The notes under the pieces were generated by a model, which saw nothing but the letters and a program-made list of their open reading frames with translations, was not told where the DNA came from and made no database searches. Below are positions 1 through 8,100 of a stretch of DNA of 33,156 nucleotides, piece by piece; positions within the stretch are counted from its first letter, which is position 1; each line of letters opens with the position of its first letter. The DNA is from Oscillospiraceae bacterium (GTDB taxonomy: Bacteria > Bacillota > Clostridia > Oscillospirales > CAG-272): contig SVRH01000008.1 in assembly GCA_015064925.1 (NCBI GenBank), positions 1 to 33,156 of the forward strand, written 5' to 3'. Made by a program: the position numbers and the translations under genes.

Positions 1-2
1 AG

Positions 3-1802
3 GATCTCATCCGTGCCGCCTTCGGTGTGGACTACGGCATCGTGGAAACGCTGGCACACTACCGCGCCGCCAAGCATTTTAATCCAAAGGTCAATTTCAT
101 TTTGGACATCGGCGGTCAGGACATCAAGTGCTTCCGCATCAAGAACGGCGCCATCGACAGCATCCTTCTCAACGAAGCCTGCTCCTCGGGCTGTGGCTCC
201 TTTATTGAAACCTTTGCCCGTAGCATGGGATATCCCATTGCCGAGTTTGCTTCCCTTGGCCTTTTTGCAAAGGCTCCCGTGGATCTGGGAAGCCGCTGTA
301 CCGTCTTCATGAATTCCAGCGTCAAGCAGGCGCAAAAGGACGGAGCGGACGTGGGAGACATCTCAGCCGGTCTTTCCATCAGTGTTGTCAAAAACGCGCT
401 TTACAAGGTCATCCGCGCCACCTCTGCCGACGAGCTGGGCGACAACGTGGTGGTACAGGGCGGTACCTTCTACAACAACGCCATTCTGTGCAGCTTTGAG
501 CTGGAGCTTGGCAAGGAGGTTGTACGTCCCTCCATTGCGGGACTCATGGGCGCCTTCGGCGCGGCACTGTACGCCAGACGCAAAGCGGAAAAGCACCCTG
601 AACGCAGTTCTGCCCTCATCACATCTGATGCTCTGGAACGCTTCGTGCACACCTCCCGTACCGCGGTTTGCAACGGCTGCGGAAACCATTGCAGCCTGAC
701 CGTCAATCAATTCGAGGGCGGCAAGCGCTTCATCTCGGGCAACCGATGTGAAAAGGGGCTAGGCGTAAAGGTCGACGAAAAGCTTCCCAATCTGTACGAA
801 TACAAAACAAATCACCTCACCTCACTCATGGAGGATCAGGGGCAGCCCATCCGCGGCACCATTGGTCTGCCTTTGGGGCTTGGCATGTACGAGCTGGCGC
901 CCTTCTGGCACGGTATCTTCCGCGCCCTCGGCTTCCGCGTGATCCTATCAAAGCTCTCTGATCGCGCTCTCTACGAAAAAGGGCAGTTCTCCATTCCCTC
1001 CGACACTGCATGCTATCCCGCCAAGCTCATGCACGGCCACATCGAATGGCTGTTGGAGCAAAAGCCGGATGCCATCTTCTCGCCCTGTCTGACCTATAAC
1101 GTCAACGAATACGCGGGCGAAAACCACTACAATTGCCCTGTAGTTGCCTATTATCCCGAGGTGCTGCGTGGCAACATGGAGGGTCTTGCAAGCACCACCT
1201 TCCTCTATCCCTACCTCAATATCAACGATGAAAAGGTTCTCGCCAAGAGCCTTAGTGAAGCACTCAGTCCGATTTTTGGCAAGATCCCTCTGTCCGAGAT
1301 GCGCAGAGCTGTAAAGCACGGCAGTGAGCAGTACGAAAACTATATGCTGAATTTGTCATATGAGGGAGCAACTGCTCTGCGTTATGCCAAGGAGCACGGT
1401 AAGCGTGTCATGATCTTAGCAGGCAGACCCTACCACACCGACCCCGAAATCTGTCACGGTATCGACCGTTTGGCTTCTTCGCTTGGATTTGTGGTGGTCA
1501 GCGAGGACAGCATCTTCGGGCTTTCTCAGCCCCGCAAGGTGGACGTGCTCAACCAGTGGACCTACCACTCCAGACTCTACCGCTGCGCGGAATTTGCCGC
1601 CACCCACAAGGGTGTAGAGCTGGTACAGCTGGTATCCTTCGGCTGCGGCCTGGACGCAGTCACCACCGACGAGGTGCGCTCCATTTTGGAACGCCGCGGG
1701 AAACTGTATACTCAGATCAAGATCGACGAGATCACAAACCTTGGAGCCGTCAAAATCAGACTGCGTAGCCTGATAGGCGCGTTGGATGAAAAAGAAGGTT
1801 AA
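3..1802 (+). CDS. Acyl-CoA dehydratase activase (BadF/BadG/BcrA/BcrD ATPase plus DUF2229), 5'-truncated by the window
   Basis: The frame is open from the first bases of the window (codons from position 3), so the GTG at 27 is not the real start; at least 599 residues are visible. The family uses ATP to drive an electron from a [4Fe-4S] cluster into a 2-hydroxyacyl-CoA dehydratase. Visible marks are an ASKHA-type phosphate motif DIGGQDIK, the cluster cysteines in NEACSSGCGSF and SRCTVFMNSS, and QGGTFYNNA near the end of the ATPase domain (about residues 30-190 of the visible part). A Cys-rich CNGCGNHC segment follows, then a DUF2229-type region (IPSDTACYPAKLMHGH) to the end. The dehydratase-like gene follows after 3 nt, so the two are co-transcribed. 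Whether it acts on a true 2-hydroxyacyl-CoA substrate cannot be read from sequence; many such long activases are uncharacterised. Confidence 0.88.
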   Translation, partial: DLIRAAFGVDYGIVETLAHYRAAKHFNPKVNFILDIGGQDIKCFRIKNGAIDSILLNEACSSGCGSFIETFARSMGYPIAEFASLGLFAKAPVDLGSRCTVFMNSSVKQAQKDGADVGDISAGLSISVVKNALYKVIRATSADELGDNVVVQGGTFYNNAILCSFELELGKEVVRPSIAGLMGAFGAALYARRKAEKHPERSSALITSDALERFVHTSRTAVCNGCGNHCSLTVNQFEGGKRFISGNRCEKGLGVKVDEKLPNLYEYKTNHLTSLMEDQGQPIRGTIGLPLGLGMYELAPFWHGIFRALGFRVILSKLSDRALYEKGQFSIPSDTACYPAKLMHGHIEWLLEQKPDAIFSPCLTYNVNEYAGENHYNCPVVAYYPEVLRGNMEGLASTTFLYPYLNINDEKVLAKSLSEALSPIFGKIPLSEMRRAVKHGSEQYENYMLNLSYEGATALRYAKEHGKRVMILAGRPYHTDPEICHGIDRLASSLGFVVVSEDSIFGLSQPRKVDVLNQWTYHSRLYRCAEFAATHKGVELVQLVSFGCGLDAVTTDEVRSILERRGKLYTQIKIDEITNLGAVKIRLRSLIGALDEKEG

Positions 1803-1805
1803 GCT

Positions 1806-3128
1806 ATGAACACACCAAACGAACAAAAAACATATCCAATCTTTACCGAGGAGATGAAAAAGGATTACACGATCCTCGTGCCCACCATGCTCCCCGTTCA
1901 TATCAAGCTGCTTACCAAGATCATGAAGTCATACGGCTACAACGCCGTGATGCTGGAGCCATCCCTCGACCGTAAGATCCCCGACACCGGCATCAAATAC
2001 GTACATAACGACATTTGCTACCCTGCACTGCTGGTCATCGGTCAGTTTCTGGTGGCGCTGGAAAGCGGCGAATACGATCCGAACAAGGTGGCTCTGCTCA
2101 TTACCCAGACAGGTGGCGGCTGCCGTGCCTCCAACTACATCCATCTGCTGCGCAAGGCACTGGAGAAGGCGGGATACGGTCACGTGCCCGTGATCTCCTT
2201 CAACGTTTCGGGTCTGGAAAAGGATTCCGGCTTTCAGATCACCTTCCCCATTCTGCATCGCATGATGTATGCCGTACTGTACGGTGACCTGCTGATGTGT
2301 CTGAAGAATCAGTGTCTGCCCTACGAAAACAACAAGGGCGATACCGAGGCACTGGTGGAATACTGGACAAACCGTCTGGCAGAGGATATGGAAACCAAGC
2401 GCGTTTCCTACCGAAGGATCAAGAGCATCTACACCGAGATCGTCAAGAGCTTTGCCGCCATTCCCATGACAAAGACCGAAAAGGTCAAGGTGGGCATTGT
2501 CGGAGAGATCTTTGTCAAGTATTCACCGCTTGGCAACAACAATCTAGAGCATTTTCTCCTAGGGGAAAACGCAGAGTGCATGGTCCCGGGGTTAACCGAC
2601 TTCTGTCTTTACACCATCTATGACAGCATCATGGACTATAAGCTCTACCGTCGCAATAAAAAATCGGTTTGGATCTATCGTATCGTTTACAGAATGTTTA
2701 TAAACAAGCAGCTGGATCTGATCAAGGCCATTACCGAAAACAGTGACTTTGCTCCCATGTCCTCCTTCAAGCACGCTCCCGACCTTACCGAAAACCTCAT
2801 CGGCAACGGTATGAAGATGGGCGAGGGATGGCTGCTGACCGCCGAAATGGTAGAGCTTTACAAGATGGGGGTCAAAAACATCGTCTGCACCCAGCCCTTC
2901 GGATGCCTTCCCAACCACATCGCGGGCAAAGGCATGATGAAGCCCCTGAAGGAAGCCTACCCCGATATCAATATCGTGGCGGTGGACTACGACCCGGGTG
3001 CCACCCAGATCAACCAGGAAAACCGCATCAAGCTGATGCTGGAAAACGCAAGAGACAGCCTGCGTCTTGAAAAAGAGGGCTCCCCTTCCGACGCCAAGGC
3101 TTCGCAGCGTGAGCTGACACCGGTATAG
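1806..3128 (+). CDS. 2-hydroxyacyl-CoA dehydratase subunit (HgdB/FldC-like, HGD-D family)
   Basis: A 440-aa protein that starts with ATG 3 nt after the activase stop; the ribosome site AGAAGG lies in the last codons of the activase. The family carries an iron-sulfur cluster that removes water from 2-hydroxyacyl-CoA after one-electron reduction by the activase. Conserved-looking segments are HNDICYPALLVIGQF, TQTGGGCRASNYI and, near the C-terminus, CTQPFGCLPNHIAGKG followed by VDYDPGATQINQENR, which together supply several candidate cluster cysteines. In many Clostridia the activase, DUF2229 and this domain form one chain of about 1400 residues; here they are two adjacent genes. It is followed by a strong terminator. 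The exact substrate is unknown. Confidence 0.85.
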   Translation: MNTPNEQKTYPIFTEEMKKDYTILVPTMLPVHIKLLTKIMKSYGYNAVMLEPSLDRKIPDTGIKYVHNDICYPALLVIGQFLVALESGEYDPNKVALLITQTGGGCRASNYIHLLRKALEKAGYGHVPVISFNVSGLEKDSGFQITFPILHRMMYAVLYGDLLMCLKNQCLPYENNKGDTEALVEYWTNRLAEDMETKRVSYRRIKSIYTEIVKSFAAIPMTKTEKVKVGIVGEIFVKYSPLGNNNLEHFLLGENAECMVPGLTDFCLYTIYDSIMDYKLYRRNKKSVWIYRIVYRMFINKQLDLIKAITENSDFAPMSSFKHAPDLTENLIGNGMKMGEGWLLTAEMVELYKMGVKNIVCTQPFGCLPNHIAGKGMMKPLKEAYPDINIVAVDYDPGATQINQENRIKLMLENARDSLRLEKEGSPSDAKASQRELTPV

Positions 3129-3130
3129 TA

Positions 3131-3161
3131 AAAAAGATCTGCCATAACGGCAGATCTTTTT
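3131..3161. terminator. Bidirectional intrinsic terminator between dehydratase (+) and PHP phosphatase (-)
   Basis: Perfect 13-bp stem AAAAAGATCTGCC / GGCAGATCTTTTT with a 5-nt loop. It has a T run on both strands and sits between two convergent stop codons (3128 and 3163), so it can end both transcripts. Confidence 0.9.
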
Positions 3162-3162
3162 G

Positions 3163-3930
3163 TTATTTAAGCTTCAGTCGCAGGTACTCTTCTTTCACAA
3201 GTCCGTACTTCTTTATCATTTCCTCGGCGATAGCGGCGGAGGCATCGTCGGATACGGTCTTGGAGCCGTGGGCGTCACAGCCAAGGATCACGTGGCAGCC
3301 AAGCTTACCCGCTTCCTCCCAAAAGATGGGATTCGGGTAATGTCTGCCGTCGCGGATGCCCAGCAGATTGATCTCAAGGGGCGTTTCTGTCTCCACCGCA
3401 GCCTTGCACAGACGACGGATCTCGCTGCGGTATTTCTCCTCGCTTCCCGTAAAGTTGATGATATCGGGGTGGGCAACGTAGGAATATACCCCCAGATGCA
3501 TGGCTTCGATCACGCGGTCCACGTAGCCCACAAGGCGCTCTTCGTCGTCGGAAGCACCGCCGTTGTACAGCTTGCCGGGCTCACTGTCCACAAAATGCTG
3601 ACCGAGGATCAGATAGTCGATGGGCTGCTGCTTCAAAAACGCAAAAGTTGCCTCAAAATCGTCGCGGTAATATTCCATTTCCACGCCGATATAAAGGCGA
3701 ATGCGATCTCCAAACTCCTCACGCAAGGAAAGCAAGCTTTCAACGTATCCCGCGTATGCATCGGTGGTCATGCGAAAACCGGAATGGTGTCCGTCCGAAA
3801 AGATGTACGGCGAGTGGTCGGCAAAGCCAAGCTCCTCCATTCCCTTTTCAATGGCAGACTCCACGTATTCTCTGTCCTCGCCCCTTGCATGATTGCAGCG
3901 CATGGTGTGTGTATGATAATTGGTTTTCAT
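3163..3930 (-). CDS. PHP-domain phosphatase, histidinol-phosphatase (HisK/HisJ) family
   Basis: A 255-aa protein. The polymerase-and-histidinol-phosphatase (PHP) fold carries a trinuclear metal site, and its ligands are visible in order: NYHTHT at the N-terminus, ADHSPY near residue 40, GVEMEYY near 85, YVAHPDI near 150, and CDAHGS close to the C-terminus. Length and motif order match histidinol-phosphate phosphatases, which make histidinol in histidine synthesis. However, no other his gene is nearby, so another phosphoester substrate is possible. The start ATG at 3930 has GAGGTG and AAAGGA just upstream and its own promoter. It is a single-gene unit, divergent from ppa and convergent with the dehydratase genes. 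Confidence 0.82.
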   Translation of the reverse strand: MKTNYHTHTMRCNHARGEDREYVESAIEKGMEELGFADHSPYIFSDGHHSGFRMTTDAYAGYVESLLSLREEFGDRIRLYIGVEMEYYRDDFEATFAFLKQQPIDYLILGQHFVDSEPGKLYNGGASDDEERLVGYVDRVIEAMHLGVYSYVAHPDIINFTGSEEKYRSEIRRLCKAAVETETPLEINLLGIRDGRHYPNPIFWEEAGKLGCHVILGCDAHGSKTVSDDASAAIAEEMIKKYGLVKEEYLRLKLK

Positions 3931-3960
3931 TTTCCTTTCACCTCTTCGTCATCTTCTGAT

Positions 3961-3988
3961 ATTATAGCATTTTGAACAAAATTTGCAA
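3961..3988 (-). promoter_or_regulatory. Sigma-A promoter for the PHP phosphatase
   Basis: On the minus strand TTGCAA (3988-3983), a 16-nt spacer, and TATAAT (3966-3961), about 30 nt upstream of the ATG at 3930. Confidence 0.75.
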
Positions 3989-4036
3989 GGCTTTTTTGTG
4001 AGAAAAGTGAATTTTAAATTTTTGTGCCCCAAGCTC

Positions 4037-4065
4037 TTGCAAAGAAGTCACTTTTTCAGTATAAT
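4037..4065 (+). promoter_or_regulatory. Sigma-A promoter for ppa
   Basis: TTGCAA (4037-4042), a 17-nt spacer and TATAAT (4060-4065), 37 nt before the ppa ATG at 4103. It rules out the longer ORF-track start at 3983, which lies upstream of the promoter. Confidence 0.85.
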
Positions 4066-4102
4066 ATTAAAAATATCTTTTGAAATGAACGGAGGTACCA
4101 CA

Positions 4103-4636
4103 ATGTCGAACATCTGGCATGATATTTCTCCCAAACGCATCACTCCCGAGGATTTCATCTGCGTCATCGAAATTCCCAAGGGAAGCAAGAAAAAATACGA
4201 GCTGGACAAGGAAACGGGGCTTATTATCCTTGACCGTATTCTTTATACATCCACCCACTATCCCGCAAATTACGGCTTTATTCCCCGCACCTTCGGAGAT
4301 GACAATGACCCCATGGACGTACTGCTCATCTGCTCGCAGGCACTGGAGCCCATGTCTTTGGTGCGCGCCTACCCCATCGGTGTCATCACCATGATCGACT
4401 CAAATCACCGCGATGAAAAGATCATCGCCATTCCCTTCAGCGATCCCACCTACAACCATTTCCGCGACATTTCCGATCTGCCGGCACACATTTTTGACGA
4501 AATGCGCCATTTCTTCACGGTCTACAAGAATCTGGAGAACAAGGAAACCGCCGTGGACGAGGTCATGGGAAGAGACGCTGCCATCGCCATCATCAAGGAA
4601 TCCATTGATAATTACATCGAAAAATTCTGCAAATAA
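4103..4636 (+). CDS. ppa: Soluble inorganic pyrophosphatase, family I
   Basis: A 177-aa protein, the usual length for bacterial family I enzymes, which split pyrophosphate into two phosphates in the cytoplasm and pull biosynthetic reactions forward. The active-site signature is clear: YELDKETG, then HYPANYGFIPRTFGDDNDPMDVL, which holds the D-x-D-P-x-D metal-binding acidic motif. The start at 4103 (MSNIWHD) is chosen because GGAGG (4091-4095) lies 7 nt before it and a consensus promoter lies just upstream; the ORF-track start at 3983 precedes that promoter. It is a single-gene unit ended by a hairpin terminator. Confidence 0.95.
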   Translation: MSNIWHDISPKRITPEDFICVIEIPKGSKKKYELDKETGLIILDRILYTSTHYPANYGFIPRTFGDDNDPMDVLLICSQALEPMSLVRAYPIGVITMIDSNHRDEKIIAIPFSDPTYNHFRDISDLPAHIFDEMRHFFTVYKNLENKETAVDEVMGRDAAIAIIKESIDNYIEKFCK

Positions 4637-4641
4637 ATATC

Positions 4642-4673
4642 GGGAGATGACCGTTTAGGTCATCTCCCTTTTT
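4642..4673. terminator. Bidirectional terminator between ppa (+) and the ADP-ribosylglycohydrolase lipoprotein (-)
   Basis: Perfect 11-bp stem GGGAGATGACC / GGTCATCTCCC with a 5-nt loop, followed by TTTTTA on the + strand. It lies between the convergent stops at 4636 and 4675. Confidence 0.88.
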
Positions 4674-4674
4674 A

Positions 4675-6717
4675 TTAGTTTACAGTCAGTTCACCGATAC
4701 TGATAAAGGTCTGAGAGCCGCCTGCCTTACCGCACAGACGCACGCCGTCACACTTGGTGGGAGTGTTCAGTACAAAGGTATAGGTATCATAGTTCTTGCC
4801 ATTATTCTTAAGCGGATATTCATCGCCGTCCATTGTGTATTCAACAGCCTTCCACTCTCCGTTCACCAGCACCTGCACTTCAAGCGTTGTAAACCAACCG
4901 CCGTTGCCGAAGCTCATACCCTCGGTGAAGACAACCTTGGAAACGGTCTTTTCTTCACGGTAGATATAGCCAACGTACGCGGTCTTACAGCCTGCGGGGT
5001 TGCCGTGGGGGTCGCCCAGCACGTAGGTATCGTACTGGCTGCCCTGAGAGGTGGGTGCCTTGCCGTCGCAAATGATGTTGATGTCGCGGGATCCGCCACC
5101 CCAAGGAGTGGTCACGTAGCAGATGATGATGGGCTTGGAAAGCAGAGATGCGCTACCGTCGGTGGCAATCTTCACTTCTCTTTCCACCTTCATTTCGGTA
5201 CCCTTATCACCGGTCACGGTCAAAGTGATGGTGTAAACGCCCTTCTTTGCGTAGGTGTAGGATGCGGGAGTAACGTTATTGAATTTGTAACCGTCGCCCA
5301 TGTCAAGCACGTAGCCGACGATCTTTTCATTCTTGGCGTAGGGAGTCAACTCCACGATCTTCACAGAGCTTCCGGTCACCTTCAGTTCAAGGTAGCCGAA
5401 TACGCCGTCGGGCCACTGCTCGAATTCCACGGGGATGTACAGATTGTCCTTTTCAAAGGTCCAGCTCTTGTTATCGTTCTTGACAGCACCGGACTTTTCC
5501 AAAACCTCTCTCATCAGATCCATGTTCAGATCAATGGTCTCTCTGAAATTGTATTCAGTGAAGGAGAAATTGGTATTGATGTAATCCAGCGCGGATGCGT
5601 AGTTCTTGGGGAGCTTGGATGCGCCGTAATAGTTGCCCAGAATGGAAGCAGCGCTGGAGGGGTTACAGTCACTGTCCTGACCGCAGCGGGTGGACAAAAT
5701 GATGGTCTTGTTGATGTCGCCTTCGCCGTACAGCATACCCAGAAGGATGTAGCCGGAGTTCAGCTTAGCGTCAATGTTGCTCTTGCCGGGCAGCTCGGGG
5801 CAAAGGTCCTTGGATGCCCACTTCACTTCCAGCTTGCGCCAGTTCTGTTCGAAGGTATCGCCCGCCTTATAGCTTTCGATCACGTCGTCCAGCAGATTGC
5901 GGAACTCGGTTCCCTCAGGAATGACCTCCACACCTGCGCGCCAGATCTCTTCAATGGAGGTGGCGGTATATGCCGCAGAGTGCATCGCAGTTACAAACAC
6001 GCCGCCGTACACGCCGTCGCCATAGTTCATAATATGACCGATCTCAAAGGCACGCTTTGCTGCTTCATTGGGCATACCGGGATACATCATGCCAAGGAAG
6101 TCAGCCTCGATCTGCCAGTCGATATCGTCAGCATGGTAATTGTACAGGTAGCTGCCCGATTGGGGGAAAGGAATGCCGTTGAGCAGGTTCTGTCTACCCA
6201 TGTAGTTGGCATGCCAAAGAGCGAACTTGGAGTCGCGGAAGGTCTCTGCCATATACTTGGGATCACAATCCACACCGTGATCCTTCATGGCATCCAAGAA
6301 GGGGATCTCTACGTACAGGTCGTCCTGACCAAAGGCGTCGTTGATCATTTCGGGCTTCCAGATGGGCATACCGGTTTCGGGGATCAGCTTGCCCGCATGG
6401 GTAAACTCTGTGGAAGCCGCCCAGGCAACGCCCACCATCTGACCGATCCAGCCGCCGGTGATCTTATCCTTCATTTCGGCTTCGGTAAGGGTCACCTTGC
6501 TCTTGGCAGGCACGTCGGGTTTTTGAGATCCTTCGGGCTTTTCAGATCCCTCGGGTGTTTCAGATCCCTCGGGTGCATCGGAGCCTTCGCCGGTTCCGGT
6601 ACCGGGTTTGTTGTTGTCGGGGGCGTCATTTCCGGTGCTATTTGAGGCACCGCCGCACGCCTGCAGCAGCATTGCGATCAAGCACAGGATCGCCAACCAT
6701 TTTGCAGATTTTCTCAT
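4675..6717 (-). CDS. Secreted lipoprotein with ADP-ribosylglycohydrolase-fold, PKD-like and discoidin-like domains
   Basis: A 680-aa protein. It has a lipoprotein signal (KWLAILCLIAMLLQAC; lipid-bearing Cys about residue 21), then a Glu/Pro/Ser linker of repeated PEGSE(T/K) units to about residue 72. An ADP-ribosylglycohydrolase (PF03747-type) domain covers about residues 80-395. It shows GGWIGQMVGVAW, the acidic pair in GQDDLYVE, and the C-terminal metal motif CGQDSDCN. A PKD-like module follows (VLDMGDGYKFNNVTPASYTY), and the last 150 residues look like a carbohydrate-binding beta sandwich. It is the last gene of a three-gene operon, 24 nt after a cytoplasmic paralogue. The domains suggest cleavage of ribosyl- or related N/O-glycosides outside the cell; the substrate is unknown. 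The PF03747 fold is confident; the C-terminal binding domain is less so. Confidence 0.82.
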   Translation of the reverse strand: MRKSAKWLAILCLIAMLLQACGGASNSTGNDAPDNNKPGTGTGEGSDAPEGSETPEGSEKPEGSQKPDVPAKSKVTLTEAEMKDKITGGWIGQMVGVAWAASTEFTHAGKLIPETGMPIWKPEMINDAFGQDDLYVEIPFLDAMKDHGVDCDPKYMAETFRDSKFALWHANYMGRQNLLNGIPFPQSGSYLYNYHADDIDWQIEADFLGMMYPGMPNEAAKRAFEIGHIMNYGDGVYGGVFVTAMHSAAYTATSIEEIWRAGVEVIPEGTEFRNLLDDVIESYKAGDTFEQNWRKLEVKWASKDLCPELPGKSNIDAKLNSGYILLGMLYGEGDINKTIILSTRCGQDSDCNPSSAASILGNYYGASKLPKNYASALDYINTNFSFTEYNFRETIDLNMDLMREVLEKSGAVKNDNKSWTFEKDNLYIPVEFEQWPDGVFGYLELKVTGSSVKIVELTPYAKNEKIVGYVLDMGDGYKFNNVTPASYTYAKKGVYTITLTVTGDKGTEMKVEREVKIATDGSASLLSKPIIICYVTTPWGGGSRDINIICDGKAPTSQGSQYDTYVLGDPHGNPAGCKTAYVGYIYREEKTVSKVVFTEGMSFGNGGWFTTLEVQVLVNGEWKAVEYTMDGDEYPLKNNGKNYDTYTFVLNTPTKCDGVRLCGKAGGSQTFISIGELTVN
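6527..6590. repeat. 18-nt tandem repeat encoding the PEGSE linker
   Basis: Imperfect tandem 18-nt units (for example TTTCAGATCCCTCGGGTG on the + strand) encode the repeated PEGSE(T/K/Q) spacer between the lipid anchor and the enzyme domain. Copy number is probably variable between strains. Confidence 0.7.
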
Positions 6718-6741
6718 ATTGCGCTTCTCCTTTTTAAATTT

Positions 6742-8100
6742 TTATACTGTTTTTTTCACGAAAGGCATCGTTTTCTTTGCCATTTCGGTAATGGAAACCT
6801 TGTTATAACCCATGATATTGCTTTCCAGCGTATCGCAAACGCGATCGGTAAATTCTCTGGGCAGCGCCTTGTAACCGAGCATTACGCCGAGAATAGAGCC
6901 AACGGTGGCACCGTTACAGTCGGTATCAAGACCGGTCTGTACAGACAGACCCACGGATCTTGCGTAATCCTTTTCACCGTACAGAAGGGACGCCGCCACG
7001 ATCTCTGCATTGGAAACGGTGTGGGTCCAGTCGTGACCGTTGCGTTCGTCCCAACGCTTGTGGATATCGGCAAAGCAGTCCTCCACAGAAACGCCGTCAT
7101 GGTACATCTTGATGATGTTTTCCAGTGCCTCATAGGTTCTGGACTTTTCGGGGATCTCAGCCATACCGCGGCGGATCACCTTTTCGGGATCGTCACAGCC
7201 ATAGGCGGCTGCCAGCATGGCGGAAACCCACATTTCACCGTAAATACCGTTCTTGATATGAGAGATGGAGGCATCTCTGTGCGCCATATCGGCAGCGGTT
7301 TCGGGATCGCAGGGGTTGATATAACCGAATACGTCACCGCGGATCTGTGCGCCGATCCATTCACGGTAGGGATTCTTGTACTGTGCGGACATGGGGGGCA
7401 GATATCCGTTGACGAAATTGCGATATGCGATTCTCTCAGCGGTGCAGTACGCATTCTTCACCTGCGTGCCAAGCCAAGTATACGCCACGTGATCGGAGGT
7501 GAAGTCTCTGCCGTGCCACTGCAACAGACGCAGCGCCACGATCATGTAGTTGGTGTCGTCATCGGGGGGCATTCTGCCAAAATCTCTGGGATATGCACAG
7601 CCTGCAATGTTCCAAGAAAGTCCCTTGCCCACTTCCTCTGTAATATCTTCCTTATCGATATAGCGGGTCATGGGGTAGTTGTTTGTTCTTTTCAAGATCT
7701 CCTGCAGTTCCCAGGACATGATGCCCTCCACGGGCTTACCAAGGAAACAACCGCAAACACGTCCATACCAAGCGCCAAGCATTTTGTCCTCGAGAACCTC
7801 GTCCGAGGGCATGGGCATTTCAAGATCGTATGCCTTTCTTGCCGCCTGAATACCGGGAAGATCGCTGGGCTCCACGTAGGGATAACCCTCCTTCATGGGC
7901 GCTTCGCTGACAAGGGTATACAGCACGTCTGCCATCTTTTCCTTGTATTCATTGTTTGGCATGGCAAACACGGCATCAAACAAAGCCTTGTACTGTTCAA
8001 TGTCCTTGCCTTCCTCCACGGATTGCTTGAACTCAACGTCCAATTCCTTTTCGTAGCGCTCCCAGGTGGGGTGCTTATCATAGTTTGGCAGAATCTTCAC
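6742..8100 (-). CDS. ADP-ribosylglycohydrolase family protein, cytoplasmic
   Basis: A 452-aa protein with no signal peptide. Metal-site motifs of the PF03747 fold are present: [17 protein letters not shown] (about residue 115), PPDDDTNYM (about 195) and [17 protein letters not shown] (about 400). The family removes ADP-ribose or ribose-type groups from proteins or small molecules using two Mg ions. The first 57 residues of the ORF-track protein are rejected. A GTG start at 8100 overlaps the kinase stop (GTGA), and GGAGG lies 9 nt before it in the 3' end of the kinase gene, giving translational coupling. A PfkB kinase upstream suggests the freed sugar is phosphorylated by its operon partner; this is inference. 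The N-terminal 110 residues are an extension of unknown role. Confidence 0.83.
   Translation of the reverse strand: MKILPNYDKHPTWERYEKELDVEFKQSVEEGKDIEQYKALFDAVFAMPNNEYKEKMADVLYTLVSEAPMKEGYPYVEPSDLPGIQAARKAYDLEMPMPSDEVLEDKMLGAWYGRVCGCFLGKPVEGIMSWELQEILKRTNNYPMTRYIDKEDITEEVGKGLSWNIAGCAYPRDFGRMPPDDDTNYMIVALRLLQWHGRDFTSDHVAYTWLGTQVKNAYCTAERIAYRNFVNGYLPPMSAQYKNPYREWIGAQIRGDVFGYINPCDPETAADMAHRDASISHIKNGIYGEMWVSAMLAAAYGCDDPEKVIRRGMAEIPEKSRTYEALENIIKMYHDGVSVEDCFADIHKRWDERNGHDWTHTVSNAEIVAASLLYGEKDYARSVGLSVQTGLDTDCNGATVGSILGVMLGYKALPREFTDRVCDTLESNIMGYNKVSITEMAKKTMPFVKKTV

Noticed and set aside
5005-6645. 546-aa + strand ORF opposite the lipoprotein gene
   Set aside because: It is the mirror frame of a well-supported gene with metal motifs and lipobox; it has no ribosome site and an implausible composition.
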